Below are positions 51,018 to 60,459 of a DNA stretch of 64,000 nucleotides, in pieces. The notes beneath the pieces were generated by a model. It made no database searches. It was not told where the DNA came from and saw only the letters and a list, made by a program, of their open reading frames with translations. The stretch lies in NCBI RefSeq assembly GCF_900880625.1, contig NZ_CAAHFB010000001.1:868001-932000 (forward strand), written 5' to 3'. The position numbers and the translations under genes were made by a program. Within the stretch, counting starts at the first letter, position 1, and each line of letters starts with the position of its first letter. Origin of the DNA: Halorhabdus rudnickae. Lineage in GTDB: Archaea > Halobacteriota > Halobacteria > Halobacteriales > Haloarculaceae.

Positions 51018-51476
51018 TCACTCGATCAGTTCGGCGATGTCGTCCCGGACGATCGTCTCGCAGTACCGACAGCGAACGCCGTCCTCGAGGACGTCAAAGC
51101 GTGAATCGACGGGTTCGTTCGCAGTCGTGATACAGTTGCGGTTCGGACACGAGAGGACACCAACGACCTCCTCGGGACGATTGACTCGATGCTTCTCGAC
51201 GACTTCGAACTCCCGGATGATGTTGATCGTCGCCGCCGGGGCGATCAACGAGAGCACGTCCAGTTCGGCCTGGCTCAACTCCCGGTCCTCGACCTTGACG
51301 ATGTCCTTGGTTCCGAGGCGATCGCTCGGGGCGTTCATGACGATTGAGACGGTGTCACCATCTCCGCCCTCGATACCCAGAATCGAAAGGACGTGCATCG
51401 CCTGGCCGCCAGTGATGTGATCGATGACCGTGCCCTCGGGGATCTTGCTGACGCGGAGTTGCTCGTCTGAACTCAT
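51018..51476 (-). CDS. pyrI: Aspartate carbamoyltransferase regulatory subunit
   Basis: 152 residues. N-terminal allosteric domain ([29 protein letters not shown]) and C-terminal zinc domain with C-x5-C...C-x2-C: CPNRNC and later CRYC. It binds nucleotides and holds the catalytic trimers of PyrB together for feedback control of pyrimidine synthesis. Complete length. Starts by overlapping the pyrB stop (ATGA at 51473-51476). Confidence 0.96.
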   Translation of the reverse strand: MSSDEQLRVSKIPEGTVIDHITGGQAMHVLSILGIEGGDGDTVSIVMNAPSDRLGTKDIVKVEDRELSQAELDVLSLIAPAATINIIREFEVVEKHRVNRPEEVVGVLSCPNRNCITTANEPVDSRFDVLEDGVRCRYCETIVRDDIAELIE

Positions 51477-52390
51477 GCCGTCTCACCTGCAAGCAAGAGA
51501 TCGAGCAGCGCCATTCGAACCGGCACGCCGTTGTGAGCCTGTTCGAAGAATGTCGCGTGACTCGTCTCGTCGATGTCGTGACCGATTTCGTCGACGCGGG
51601 GGAGCGGATGCAGCACGGTCAGATCGTCGTCGGCCCGTTCGAGCGTACCAGCGTCGATCTGATACTCGCCGGCCACCTCGCGGTACTCACTCTCGTCCGG
51701 GAACCGTTCCTTCTGGATGCGTGTGACGTACAGCACGTCGAGGCTGTCGAGGATCGGTTCGAGGTCGGTGTGTTCCTGAATCGTCGCGCCCTCCTCGTGG
51801 AGGTCATACCGGACGTTCCGCGGGATTTTGAGGCTCTCCGGGCTGATGAAGTGCTGGCGGGCGTCGAAGTTGGTGAGGGCGTGAGCCAGCGAGTGGACGG
51901 TCCGCCCGTACTTCAGATCCCCCATGATGCCGATCGTGAGATCGTCTAGCCCCGCGTTCTCCCGGATGGTGTAGAGGTCAAGGAGCGTCTGGGTTGGATG
52001 CTGTCCGGCCCCGTCCCCGCCATTGAGCAGTGGCACGTCGACGAACTCGCTGGCCATCGTCGCCGAACCCTCGCTCGGATGCCGTAAGACGAGCGCATCG
52101 GCATACCCCTCGACGACACGAATGGTATCGGCGAGACTTTCGCCCTTCTCGACGCTTGAGTATTCGACGGGCCCCATGTCGACCACGTCCCCGCCGAGGC
52201 GCTTGATCGCGGCCGTGAAACTCATCTTCGTGCGCGTGCTCGGCTCGAAGAACAGCAACCCAAGTAACGCTCCAGGGTGTCGATCCCTGAATGCCGCCTG
52301 GTCTTCGTCGATCTCGGCGGCGCGGTCCAGCACCTCCTCGATATCGTCCCGGGAGAGCTGTTTGGCGCTGATGATGTGATCGTGACGCAT
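51473..52390 (-). CDS. pyrB: Aspartate carbamoyltransferase catalytic subunit
   Basis: 305 residues from ATG at 52390 ([21 protein letters not shown]). Carbamoyl-phosphate motif [12 protein letters not shown] (near residue 47) and the aspartate-binding loops ([46 protein letters not shown]) are all present. It catalyses the committed step of pyrimidine synthesis. Overlaps pyrI by four bases; its promoter lies in the gap shared with the KaiC-like gene. Confidence 0.97.
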   Translation of the reverse strand: MRHDHIISAKQLSRDDIEEVLDRAAEIDEDQAAFRDRHPGALLGLLFFEPSTRTKMSFTAAIKRLGGDVVDMGPVEYSSVEKGESLADTIRVVEGYADALVLRHPSEGSATMASEFVDVPLLNGGDGAGQHPTQTLLDLYTIRENAGLDDLTIGIMGDLKYGRTVHSLAHALTNFDARQHFISPESLKIPRNVRYDLHEEGATIQEHTDLEPILDSLDVLYVTRIQKERFPDESEYREVAGEYQIDAGTLERADDDLTVLHPLPRVDEIGHDIDETSHATFFEQAHNGVPVRMALLDLLLAGETA

Positions 52391-52467
52391 CGATCCCAAC
52401 CCCGCTCTCGGGACTCTTGAATCTCTCGGGATGGCAATCACATTCGAGTGAATTTTTCTCCCGCTGT

Positions 52468-52479
52468 CATTCCGGAATG
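52468..52479. promoter_or_regulatory. 12-bp palindrome before the KaiC-like gene
   Basis: CATTCCGGAATG is a perfect palindrome in the divergent gap between pyrB and the KaiC-like gene. A TATA-like TTTAATC follows directly at about 52480-52486, 30-36 bases before the ATG at 52516. It is suited to act as an operator beside the TATA box, for one or both directions. Confidence 0.45.
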
Positions 52480-52515
52480 TTTAATCTGGTGGACTCCAAT
52501 GTAGTAAGATGACAC

Positions 52516-53145
52516 ATGGCCGATCGGCTCCGGACTGGGATCGACGTTCTCGATCGGAAACTGGATGGGGGGATACCGGCCGGGAGTATCGTCGTGTTGA
52601 ACGCGACGCCCGCCAGCCAGGCAGAGCTATTCCTCTATGAGTTGACCGCGACGCGCGGGACGCTATATCTTTCGCTGGACCGTTCAGAGCAGGCCATCAA
52701 GGACAGTCTCGACCAGTCACCGACAGCGACTGGGCAACCGACGGTCCGGCACGTCTCGGGGGAGGCCCCGCTGGACAACGCGGGTAAACTCGTGAGCGCA
52801 CTGCCGGAAACGTCGAACCTCATCATCGACCCCCTCGATGTCCTCGAAGAACAGGAACCGCCTTCGCGATTTCGCAGCTTCATGAACGACCTCCAGAACC
52901 ACATCTTCAACACCGGGAGCCTGGCCGTCCTCCACTGTCTGGACGGGCGTGGAGTTCCCCCGCTTCGGGACACGACTGAACACTTCGCGGACGTGGTCTT
53001 CGAACTCCACACGACGATCAGCGGCGACGAGGTGGAGAACCGCATGGCCATCCCCAAGTTCCGCGGCGGCCGTGCGCCCACCGACGTTATCAAACTCGAT
53101 TTGGCCGAAGAGGTCAGCATCGATACCAGCCGCGACATTGCCTGA
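52516..53145 (+). CDS. KaiC/RadA-superfamily protein lacking the Walker A lysine
   Basis: 209 residues in the RecA/KaiC fold: LRTGIDVLDRKLDGGIPAGSIVVLNATPASQAELFLYEL at the start, where the Walker A loop should be G-x4-GKT but reads NATPASQAE. TLYLSLDRSEQAI and LIIDPLDVLEE (Walker B) follow. ATP binding is therefore doubtful. Haloarchaea have several such small RAD55-like proteins, often annotated HTR-like, next to signalling genes. Role unknown. Divergent from pyrB, followed by a 91-residue hypothetical. Confidence 0.72.
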   Translation: MADRLRTGIDVLDRKLDGGIPAGSIVVLNATPASQAELFLYELTATRGTLYLSLDRSEQAIKDSLDQSPTATGQPTVRHVSGEAPLDNAGKLVSALPETSNLIIDPLDVLEEQEPPSRFRSFMNDLQNHIFNTGSLAVLHCLDGRGVPPLRDTTEHFADVVFELHTTISGDEVENRMAIPKFRGGRAPTDVIKLDLAEEVSIDTSRDIA

Positions 53146-53257
53146 CGCCAGTCAGGTGGCGTAGTACCGTTTATCAGATGGTGGGGCGCTGGTATCTCAG
53201 ACACGAGACCACTGCCACGGGCACAGAGACTAACTTTTCAGCTCACCGAGAGACCGT

Positions 53258-53533
53258 ATGGAAGTCGACAGCGACGCGATACTCGAACGAGCCTGGATCG
53301 AGCACCGCGATCCGACGACGGCGAACGTCGACGAGCCGATTTGGGTTGCCCAAGACCCGGAAAGCGACTGTCTCGCAGTGGGGAGTGTCCGTCCGGAGGC
53401 CGAAGGGAACCTGATCGCGGTCGTGGCCGAATATCGACAGGGCGAGGAAGGAACGCCGCTGATGAAACTCAAAGGGGAAACAATGCCACGCCCGACCGCT
53501 GCTACCGGGTCCTCGTTGTTCGATCTGTTCTGA
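53258..53533 (+). CDS. Hypothetical protein
   Basis: 91 residues, acidic, probably mainly beta: ILERAWIEHRDPTTANVDEPIWVAQDPESDCLAVGSVRPEAEGNLIAVVAEY, then a Ser-rich end TGSSLFDLF. No domain or motif is recognised. The start ATG lies 27 bases after a TATA-like ACTTTTC, consistent with a leaderless transcript. Convergent with the FKBP gene. Confidence 0.55.
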   Translation: MEVDSDAILERAWIEHRDPTTANVDEPIWVAQDPESDCLAVGSVRPEAEGNLIAVVAEYRQGEEGTPLMKLKGETMPRPTAATGSSLFDLF

Positions 53534-53663
53534 TCGTCTGTTGATCGAACAGAGAACGCTGTCGGAAGGCCGAACGGCTGTCTGAATGAGTAGCGCGACA
53601 GAGTAGGTACGAACCAAAGAGCTTTCGGGTCCGACAGAAACGTCGGCCCAATCCTGGCAGTCG

Positions 53664-54635
53664 TCAGGCCCCGTCCTCGACGTCGAGTTCCTCGGCGAGT
53701 TCGTCGGCGTCGACGTCGGCGTCTTCGAGCGCGGCTTCGAGGTCGCCGCCGCCGGCACCGCCCATACCGCCCATCATACCGCCCATGCCACCCATCATGC
53801 CGGCGCCCTCGCCCAGCGTCTCCTGGACGATGACGCGATCGACGCCGAGCAGCTCGACGAACTGCTGGGCGATCTGCTGTTTCTGGAACATCCACTGCTG
53901 GTTCATCGACAGCTGCGGGGTGGCCTCGATGTACAGCGTGTCCTTCTCGACCTCGACGGTCTCGGTGACCGGCCCGTCCTCGTCTTCGTCTGTCTCGTCC
54001 GCTGCGTCTTCGAGATCGTCGGCGTCCTCGACGATCTGCTCTTCTTCCTCGACGTCGGTCTCGAAGAAGACCTCAAGCTCCATGCCGAGCATTGTCTCCA
54101 GCAGGTTCTGGGCTTTGGCCTCTCGATCGTCGACGACATCGATAATTTCGTACTCGTACTCGACATCTTCGCCCGCAAGCGGGTGGTTGAAGTCGACACG
54201 AGCGCGCCCGCCGATGATCGTCTCGACGTGGCCGTGCTCACCGTCGACATCGACGTGCGCGCCGGGATAGCGGTCGTCCTCGGGGATCTTCTCGGCGCTG
54301 ATAGTCTGGACCTCTTCGTCGTCGTACTCGCCGAAGGCTTCAGTGGCGGAAACGACAACCGAACCCTCGTCGCCGACCTCCTTGCCGATGATGTCTTCCT
54401 CGACGGGGTCGAAAATGTGGCCCTCACCGATGACGATCGTCCGCGGTTCGAACTCTTGATCCTCGCCGACTCCTTCTTCGTCGGCGATCTCCTGGCTGGT
54501 CGTGTCCACGAGGTCGTCGCCTTCGACTGTTCGGGCGGTGTATTCGAGCGTGACGAACTCCCCGTCCTGGAGGCCCGTCGCGTCGTCCTGACTCGCTTCC
54601 TCGTCGGCCGTCTCGGCCTCGGAATCGTCGCTCAT
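53664..54635 (-). CDS. FKBP-type peptidyl-prolyl isomerase, SlyD-like long form
   Basis: 323 residues from ATG at 54635 (MSDDSEAETADEEAS). Acidic head, then FKBP domain (GEFVTLEYTARTVEGDDLVDTTSQE, FDPVEEDIIGKEVGDEGSVVVSATEAFGEYDDE) with the SlyD-like insert-in-flap (about 135-200; DFNHPLAGEDVEYEYEIIDV). A C-terminal domain (about 245-323) includes a Met-Gly-rich run (GMMGGMGGMMGGMGGAGGG) and helices. Long SlyD/FKBP proteins of archaea act as folding catalysts and chaperones; the Met-rich stretch could bind substrates or metals (inference). Confidence 0.9.
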   Translation of the reverse strand: MSDDSEAETADEEASQDDATGLQDGEFVTLEYTARTVEGDDLVDTTSQEIADEEGVGEDQEFEPRTIVIGEGHIFDPVEEDIIGKEVGDEGSVVVSATEAFGEYDDEEVQTISAEKIPEDDRYPGAHVDVDGEHGHVETIIGGRARVDFNHPLAGEDVEYEYEIIDVVDDREAKAQNLLETMLGMELEVFFETDVEEEEQIVEDADDLEDAADETDEDEDGPVTETVEVEKDTLYIEATPQLSMNQQWMFQKQQIAQQFVELLGVDRVIVQETLGEGAGMMGGMGGMMGGMGGAGGGDLEAALEDADVDADELAEELDVEDGA

Positions 54636-54825
54636 ACCGGAAGGGAGTCCCGTTTCACTCTTAAGGACAACGTTTCGGTCCCACCGGAACACAGAGTCGA
54701 GCCGTGTACGGACTCTATTTAAATATTAGAAGATTGGTATTTTCTGGCCCGTCCGCAGTCACTGCAGGTGATAGACCTATCGTTCAATTCACCCTCTCTG
54801 TGGACTGGTTTGAGAACCGTCTATG

Positions 54826-55098
54826 TTACAGTGTATCGGCACGAGCGTGGCCGGAATCGGTGATCGACGGATGGGAATTCGACTCCCCTTGGACGATCCG
54901 GTACGTCTGCGCCATCGCATGGACCGGACCGACGGCTACTGTCTCGACGATCGGGTTCACCCACAGACCGACGGTCGTCACCAGCGCTGTAAGAATGACT
55001 GGCGGCACGAGCACAGGAATGTCACATTGTGTGCTAGTCCGAATACCAACATCACAGCCTCGCCTAGTCGTCCCGTCAGTCGGTATGCCAAGAGACAC
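54826..55098 (-). pseudogene. Possible remnant of an antiporter or NuoL/M-type membrane subunit
   Basis: 90 codons; the central part VPPVILTALVTTVGLWVNPI reads like the final helices of Mrp/NuoL-M-type proton-conducting subunits, and the end is polar (QGESNSHPSITDSGHARADTL). No upstream part of such a protein is present. It is either a small orphan protein or, more likely, a decayed fragment. Resemblance is by eye only. Confidence 0.28.
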
Positions 55099-55132
55099 GA
55101 GGTATAGGAGTTGTCAGATTCACTCCCGTTCG

Positions 55133-55229
55133 CCAGACTGCGTCTGGTGGGCAACCAGAATCGGACGGATTCTGGTGACATCCTCAAAACGCGAAGCCTG
55201 TTGTAGGAACGAGACGCAAAGCGTCTCGT
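55133..55229. repeat. Block of three consecutive hairpins
   Basis: The hairpins are CCAGAC-TGC-GTCTGG (55133-55147), ACCAGAATC-GGACG-GATTCTGGT (55154-55176) and ACGAGACGC-AAA-GCGTCTCGT (55209-55229), the last with nine perfect pairs around three bases. An alternative TCTGGT/ACCAGA pairing (55143-55159) links the first two. It lies between the permease stop and the antiporter-like remnant. It could be an end of an IS200/IS605-like or PATE-type element, a terminator set, or a structured RNA. Confidence 0.6.
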
Positions 55230-55346
55230 CAATACCATAACCGGTAGATTCTCCCCTTGGAGCAAGATATCCCCCTGCAAGCGCCCACCTAACGATCGGT
55301 TCGGCGTACCAAACTCGTCAGGCCTGGACGGTCGAGGCTTAACCAC

Positions 55347-57770
55347 TTACTCTCCAAGGTGAGTTGCTTTGGCGCCTTTGCCTACCCATTTTCTGACGAG
55401 CTGCTTCAGGGCTGACTTGACCGGCCGGCGCTTGCGGACCATCACGACTTCACCCTCGAACTCTTCACCCACGGTCTCAGGAACTTCTCCGAACAGCACA
55501 CGACGGAGGATGCCTTCACCCGCTGCACCGACGATGATCGATTCGAATGCTCGGTCGCGAGCGTACGTAAGAATCGTCCCTGCAATGTCGTCGCCTTCTT
55601 CGACGGCGATATCGACGTCGATGTCCGATTCGGCCAACGCGTCCTGTCTGTCGGAGAGGGTCGACCGAGCAACATCAGCATCACCATCGCTGACGACATT
55701 AAATAGCGTCACGTCGGCACCGGCTGCCGCGTATGCGGCTGCAAACTGTTCTGCGAGGACCGAGTTGAGACCGCCGGCAGTCGGCACGAGTACGTGCCCC
55801 GGTTGCGGAGATCCGTCGGTCTTCAATACTGCAACGTCACATTCGGCGTTTTGAACGACCGTATCAATATTCGAGCCCAGTGCGTAATCGGAGACGCGCT
55901 TGCGCTGGCCCCGCCATCCCAGTAACACGAGATCGCTCTCTCGTTGGTATGCGACGTTATTGATACTCTTTGCAATGTCGTGGCCGATCGTCACGGTTCG
56001 ATGCACGGGGATGTCATCGGGTGCGTACTGCATCGCCTCGTCGAGGAGTTCACGCTGCTCTTCTGCGTATCGACGGCCTTCGGAAAGCGGCGTCTGGTCG
56101 GGAACCGTGGCGACGCTCGTGAGGAGGACCTCGCCGTCGTTGTGCCGAGCCACGGCACTGCCAGCGCGGATGAGCTGCTCGGCGTGGTTCGGATTCGCAA
56201 TCGGAATCAACACCTGGTAGCCTCGATCCTCGGGTGCCCGCTCTTCCGTGATAAGCCGTGTTTCTTCCTCCGCCTCAGTCTCCCGTACCCGGCCCCGTGA
56301 ATAGAGGAAGAAGATACCGACACCGACGAGAATCCAAGCGATGGCGCCGTACCACGCGAGCGGACTGTAGTTGAACAGATAGACTGCGAGGGCGAGCTTC
56401 GTGAGAATGCCGATGATGGGGACGTACGGGAAATACGGCATCACGTAGCCGTAGTCGATCTGGTCGCCCCACTTCCGCCGAATGACAATGGCCGCGTAGT
56501 TCACTTGGAGGAACAACAGGAGGAACATCACGTCGGTTGCGGCCGCGACAGCCTCAATCGGAAGTGCGACAGCCATGAAGATGATGAGTGCGCCAGAAAG
56601 CGCTGTTGCAATGTGGGGCGTCTGTTTCTCTGGATGGACCTCGCTGAATGCGTCAGGGAGAACGTGATCACGACCCATCGCGAACGAGACGCGAGTAGAG
56701 GAGTACGTCGTCGCATTGAGTGCCGAGAGCGTCGAGAAGACACCAGCGACCAAAATTACGAGTGTCCCGTACGGCATTATCTGACCGGCCGCACGCGCAA
56801 GTCCGAGTTCACCGAGGTGACCGAGGATCTCCCAGACTGCGGCGGCTTCGGCGCTACCCGGAATTGGCGGGAGGTTCGTCGCACCGTGGGCGCCCGACGC
56901 CGCTCCCTCTTGGGCGAGCGAAAACAGACCGGGCGTGACCTGGACGGCCCCAATGAGAACGATAGCCACCAGCATATAGATAGTGACCACCACGGACATG
57001 GAGTAGAAGACCGCCTTCGGCACCGACTTCTTCGGATTGACGACCTCCTCGCCGGATTGGACGATAATCTCGTACCCTTCGAAGGCGATGAAAGTCAGAC
57101 CCATGGCGATGAAGACGCCACCAAAGTCACGAGGAAGGAACGGCTTGAAACGGTCGGTCGCTTCGGCGGGATTGCCGAAGATATAGCCGAAACCGAACGC
57201 GATGAGGACGATAATGACCGTGATCTTGACCATGGTCACGATATTTCCAGCGAGGCCGGTCTCCTTGGCGCCGCGGAAATTAATGTACGCGAACAGTGCT
57301 CCCGCGAATACGGCGAAGAGCTTCTCCGGGCCGAAGGAGATAAACAGGAGATCAACGGGCTGGAACAACTGAATGCCGAAATAGTCAGTTAACAGCAGGT
57401 GGACGAACGCACCGAACCCGAGCGTATACAGCGAGCCAGCGACTGCGTGAGCGAACCACGACATCCACCCGGCGAGAAAGGCCTGTGAGCGACCGAGTGC
57501 TTCTCGAACCCAGAGGTATCCCCCACCGGCTTCTGGAATCGCGGAACCGAGTTCCGCATAGACCATGCCCGTGAAGATAGTGATGAAACCGTTGAACGCG
57601 AAGGCCATCACAAGTCCGGGACCCGCCTGCCCTGCTGCCAGTCCCGTCAGCACGAAGATCCCGGCACCGATCATCGCACCGATGCCGATCATCGTAATAT
57701 CGAATAGGGAAAGGTCCCGAGCAAGTTCCTCGTCGTGGCTGTGGCCCGGGAGTCCGCCGTCGTCACTCAC
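55347..57770 (-). CDS. APC-family amino acid permease with two C-terminal Usp domains
   Basis: 807 residues from GTG at 57770 (MSDDGGLPGHSHDEELARDLSLFD); an ATG at 57842 in frame would lie inside the upstream small gene. About 12-13 membrane helices (to residue about 510) start with ITMIGIGAMIGAGIFVLTG, the APC signature. Two Usp domains follow (about 530-660 and 665-780), with GWRGQRKRVSDYALGSN and GAAGEGILRRVLFGEV. A basic tail (RKRRPVKSALKQLVRKW) ends it. Such permease-Usp fusions are common in haloarchaea and thought to move cationic or other amino acids with nucleotide-linked regulation. It overlaps the preceding small gene by eight bases. Confidence 0.9.
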   Translation of the reverse strand: MSDDGGLPGHSHDEELARDLSLFDITMIGIGAMIGAGIFVLTGLAAGQAGPGLVMAFAFNGFITIFTGMVYAELGSAIPEAGGGYLWVREALGRSQAFLAGWMSWFAHAVAGSLYTLGFGAFVHLLLTDYFGIQLFQPVDLLFISFGPEKLFAVFAGALFAYINFRGAKETGLAGNIVTMVKITVIIVLIAFGFGYIFGNPAEATDRFKPFLPRDFGGVFIAMGLTFIAFEGYEIIVQSGEEVVNPKKSVPKAVFYSMSVVVTIYMLVAIVLIGAVQVTPGLFSLAQEGAASGAHGATNLPPIPGSAEAAAVWEILGHLGELGLARAAGQIMPYGTLVILVAGVFSTLSALNATTYSSTRVSFAMGRDHVLPDAFSEVHPEKQTPHIATALSGALIIFMAVALPIEAVAAATDVMFLLLFLQVNYAAIVIRRKWGDQIDYGYVMPYFPYVPIIGILTKLALAVYLFNYSPLAWYGAIAWILVGVGIFFLYSRGRVRETEAEEETRLITEERAPEDRGYQVLIPIANPNHAEQLIRAGSAVARHNDGEVLLTSVATVPDQTPLSEGRRYAEEQRELLDEAMQYAPDDIPVHRTVTIGHDIAKSINNVAYQRESDLVLLGWRGQRKRVSDYALGSNIDTVVQNAECDVAVLKTDGSPQPGHVLVPTAGGLNSVLAEQFAAAYAAAGADVTLFNVVSDGDADVARSTLSDRQDALAESDIDVDIAVEEGDDIAGTILTYARDRAFESIIVGAAGEGILRRVLFGEVPETVGEEFEGEVVMVRKRRPVKSALKQLVRKWVGKGAKATHLGE

Positions 57771-57954
57771 GGGAATCACCACTGTTTTCCTTTGTGAACG
57801 GACCTTTATCGTACTCCCCGTCAGCGATTTTGTCCACGACATATTTGCCGTGCACTACGGTACCTTGAAGTCCTATCCATGCAAGTAGCGTGAGGACGGC
57901 CCCGATAGTCAGCACCGATACCATAATTGCCTGCCTGCCACTATTTTTGTCCAT
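57763..57954 (-). CDS. Small one-helix membrane protein in the permease operon
   Basis: 63 residues: MDKNSGRQ, one long helix (AIMVSVLTIGAVLTLLAWIGLQ), then a polar tail (VVHGKYVVDKIADGEYDKGPFTKENSGDSRE). Its stop (TGA) overlaps the permease GTG start in the string GTGAGTGA, indicating coupled translation. A role as accessory subunit of the permease is likely but inferred. A+T is higher than in the neighbours, as is the upstream region. Confidence 0.65.
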   Translation of the reverse strand: MDKNSGRQAIMVSVLTIGAVLTLLAWIGLQGTVVHGKYVVDKIADGEYDKGPFTKENSGDSRE

Positions 57955-57962
57955 AGCATAAA

Positions 57963-57988
57963 TTTTGGCACCCAGTTTTTGCTACCCA
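57963..57988. promoter_or_regulatory. Direct repeats upstream of the permease operon
   Basis: TTTTGGCACCCA (57963-57974) and TTTTGCTACCCA (57977-57988) agree at ten of twelve bases with a 14-base period. They lie just upstream of the small gene's start (57954) and beside AT-rich promoter-like sequence. A regulator such as an Lrp-type protein could bind, but none is identified. Confidence 0.35.
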
Positions 57989-58573
57989 AATAAAATAGCA
58001 ATATATTTTTCTAAACGAATTGCAGGGATACTAGTCTCAGATGAGAGTGAACAGATGACCGCGGTGATTCCCCGAGATAGCGAGTGTTAATGTTGGGTGT
58101 CGGCCGTACTTCCGGTATGGACCACCGTGTGGGTGAGGTCGATAAGCGCATTCTTATTACCTAACACAGGATGCGCGGAATACACAGGCGCCGCCGATCG
58201 TAGAAATGGGGGTATTACTGCGACGATCGAAATCGGATCGACCAACTCGAAAAACAGGGTATCCTCTGAAGAGTATGGTCGAATGGCATTGTGATCGGCA
58301 TACAGTGCGGTGGCTATTCCACCTGCCCCTGACCCGGTCTCTATGACATCTGATATGTAATCTTAATCCATGGGTACGTACTCGACGATGGGTCAAATCA
58401 CCACCAAGCCGATCCGACCCTGGAGACAAGTGGACTCCCCTTTTCGCCACGATCACCGATTTTGTCATCGACAAACAGGTGGTATGTGTAGTGGCAAGGA
58501 GGCCTATCAACTATATATCTGAAAATAGGGCTTCAACAGAGCCTTTTTGTCGTACACTGCGCTCGTCTCGGGC
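57989..58573. other. Gap before the CYTH gene
   Basis: About 580 bases without a supported gene. The left part is AT-rich (TATA-like stretches near 57990-58015) and serves the permease operon. The remainder has short reading frames on both strands but no recognisable domain, RNA or strong repeat. Confidence 0.45.
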
Positions 58574-59119
58574 ATGTTCGAGGTAGAGATCAAGGTCCGG
58601 GCCGACCACGCGACCGTCCGAGAGGCACTCGTCGATGCGGGAGCGAACCCCCTCGGGACGATCCGACAGGTGGACACCTACTACGAGGCCCCGCACCGGG
58701 ATTTCGCCGCGACCGACGAGGCGCTACGGATTCGCCGGGAGCATCGCCACGGCGAGACGACGGTGAAACTTACTTACAAGGGCCCAAAGATCGACACCGA
58801 ATCCAAGACCCGCGAGGAAGCGGAGACGACGGTCGGCGACGGCGAGACGGCCGACGCGATCCTCCGGGGACTCGGATTCGAACCCGCCGCGACAGTCGAA
58901 AAGGAACGCCATCGGTACAGACTGGATGAATACACCGTCACGCTCGACGACGTGACCGATCTCGGAGAGTTCGTCGAGATCGAGACGGACGTCAAAAGCG
59001 AGGACGCCGTCGAAGACGCCCGGGAAAAACTACAGTCGCGGCTTTCGAACGTCGGACTCGATCCCGCTGAAAGCATCCGGACCTCCTATCTCGGCCTCCT
59101 GCTTGATGCTTCTGAGTAA
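58574..59119 (+). CDS. CYTH-domain protein (class IV adenylate cyclase-like)
   Basis: 181 residues from ATG 58574 (MFEVEIKVRADHATVREALVDAG). The ExExK motif (EVEIK) opens the CYTH triphosphate-tunnel fold; RQVDTYYEAPHRDFAATDEALRIRRE, LTYKGPKIDTESKTREEAE and LGEFVEIETD supply the other charged tunnel residues. Archaeal members are known as CyaB-like; they may act on ATP or on thiamine triphosphate or polyphosphate, and cyclase activity is not assured. Precedes methionine adenosyltransferase by 59 bases. Confidence 0.88.
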   Translation: MFEVEIKVRADHATVREALVDAGANPLGTIRQVDTYYEAPHRDFAATDEALRIRREHRHGETTVKLTYKGPKIDTESKTREEAETTVGDGETADAILRGLGFEPAATVEKERHRYRLDEYTVTLDDVTDLGEFVEIETDVKSEDAVEDAREKLQSRLSNVGLDPAESIRTSYLGLLLDASE

Positions 59120-59178
59120 TCGTTTGACTCTCGAAGGTTTCCGTAAGTTATAGACTCCGTGGCGGGCAAGGACTGGTA

Positions 59179-60384
59179 ATGACCGATCGGAACATTCGCG
59201 TCTCGCGGGCGAGCGGACGGGCAGTCGAGGACCAGCGGGTCGAAATCGTCGAACGCAAGGGATTGGGCCATCCGGACTCGATCTGTGATGGGGTAGCTGA
59301 ACGCGTTTCACAAGCGCTCGCCCAGGCGTATCTGGATCGGGTCGGTCGGGTCTTACACTACAACACCGACGAGACGCAACTCGTCGCGGGGACGTCCGCG
59401 CCGGCTTTCGGCGGCGGCGAGGTGATCGAACCGATCTACCTGCTGCTCGTCGGCCGCGCGACCAAAGAGTTCCAGGGCCAGCGCATCCCGACGGACACCA
59501 TCGCCCTCCGGGCCGCCCGCGAGTACCTCGACGAAACGTTCCCGCACCTCGATGTCGGCTCGGACGTGATCGTCGACGTTCGACTGGGCGAGGGTAGCGG
59601 CGACCTGCAGGAAGTCTTCGGCGAGGATGGCGCGGCCGTACCGATGGCCAACGACACTTCCTACGGGGTCGGCCACGCGCCGCTGACCGAGACCGAGCAG
59701 ATCGTCTTGAACACCGAACGGCGACTCAACGGCGAATACACGGACTCGCATCCGGAGATCGGTCAGGACATCAAGGTCATGGGCAAGCGCGAGGGCGAGC
59801 AGATCGACGTGACCGTCGCCGCGGCGACCGTCGACGCCCACGTCAACGACATCCACGAGTACCGGGATGCCGTCGAAGGCGTCCGGGAGTACGTGGCCGA
59901 CCTCGCCGCCGAGTACACTGATCGCGAGGTCAGCGTCCACGTGAACACGGCAGACGACTACGAGGAGGGAGCGATTTACCTCACGACGACCGGCACCAGC
60001 GCCGAACAGGGGGACGACGGGTCGGTCGGTCGGGGCAATCGGGCAAACGGCCTCATCACGCCGAACCGTCCGATGAGCATGGAGGCCACCAGCGGGAAGA
60101 ACCCGGTCAACCACATCGGGAAGATCTATAATCTACTCAGCACGGAGATCGCTCACTCGGTCGTCGAGGAGGTCGAGGGCATCAAGCAACTCCAGGTTCG
60201 GCTGCTCAGCCAGATCGGCTCGCCGATCGACGATCCCCACGTCGCCGACGCGACGATCATCACCGAGGACGGAGTGGACGTAGCCGATGTCGAAGACGAT
60301 GTGACGGCCATCATCGATGAGGAACTCGCAGACATCACCGGGATCACCGAGCGCGTCATCGACGGCGAACTCTCGACGTTCTGA
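59179..60384 (+). CDS. S-adenosylmethionine synthase, archaeal type
   Basis: 401 residues. The archaeal MAT family is clear: [93 protein letters not shown]. It makes SAM from ATP and methionine, feeding the many methyltransferases here (Rsm22-like, 46878-47510). TTATAG about 30 bases before the ATG indicates a leaderless transcript. Complete length; separate promoter from CYTH. Confidence 0.97.
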   Translation: MTDRNIRVSRASGRAVEDQRVEIVERKGLGHPDSICDGVAERVSQALAQAYLDRVGRVLHYNTDETQLVAGTSAPAFGGGEVIEPIYLLLVGRATKEFQGQRIPTDTIALRAAREYLDETFPHLDVGSDVIVDVRLGEGSGDLQEVFGEDGAAVPMANDTSYGVGHAPLTETEQIVLNTERRLNGEYTDSHPEIGQDIKVMGKREGEQIDVTVAAATVDAHVNDIHEYRDAVEGVREYVADLAAEYTDREVSVHVNTADDYEEGAIYLTTTGTSAEQGDDGSVGRGNRANGLITPNRPMSMEATSGKNPVNHIGKIYNLLSTEIAHSVVEEVEGIKQLQVRLLSQIGSPIDDPHVADATIITEDGVDVADVEDDVTAIIDEELADITGITERVIDGELSTF

Positions 60385-60459
60385 CGCGCCGGGGAGACCC
60401 CTTCTTGTCCATCGGTCGCTGTCGAAGGCTGTTTACTCGCCCATCGAATACGGAAGGCT

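Larger units (their letters stand above)
54636..55346. other. 700-bp gap with gene remnants and hairpins
   Basis: No intact gene is supported. The right half holds a possible antiporter-subunit remnant (54826-55098) and a block of three hairpins (55133-55229). An AT-rich element, ATTTAAAT (54717-54724), lies near the FKBP start region. Composition and interrupted frames suggest a site of past insertion or deletion. Confidence 0.5.

Noticed and set aside
54704-55240. A 178-codon plus-strand frame in the gap after the FKBP gene
   Set aside because: Unusually rich in Trp, Cys and Arg, no acidic bias and no recognisable domain; not haloarchaeal coding sequence.
57771-57842. ATG at 57842 as start of the permease
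   Set aside because: It would add 24 basic residues encoded inside the small upstream gene; the GTG at 57770 gives the usual short acidic start and a tight coupling overlap.
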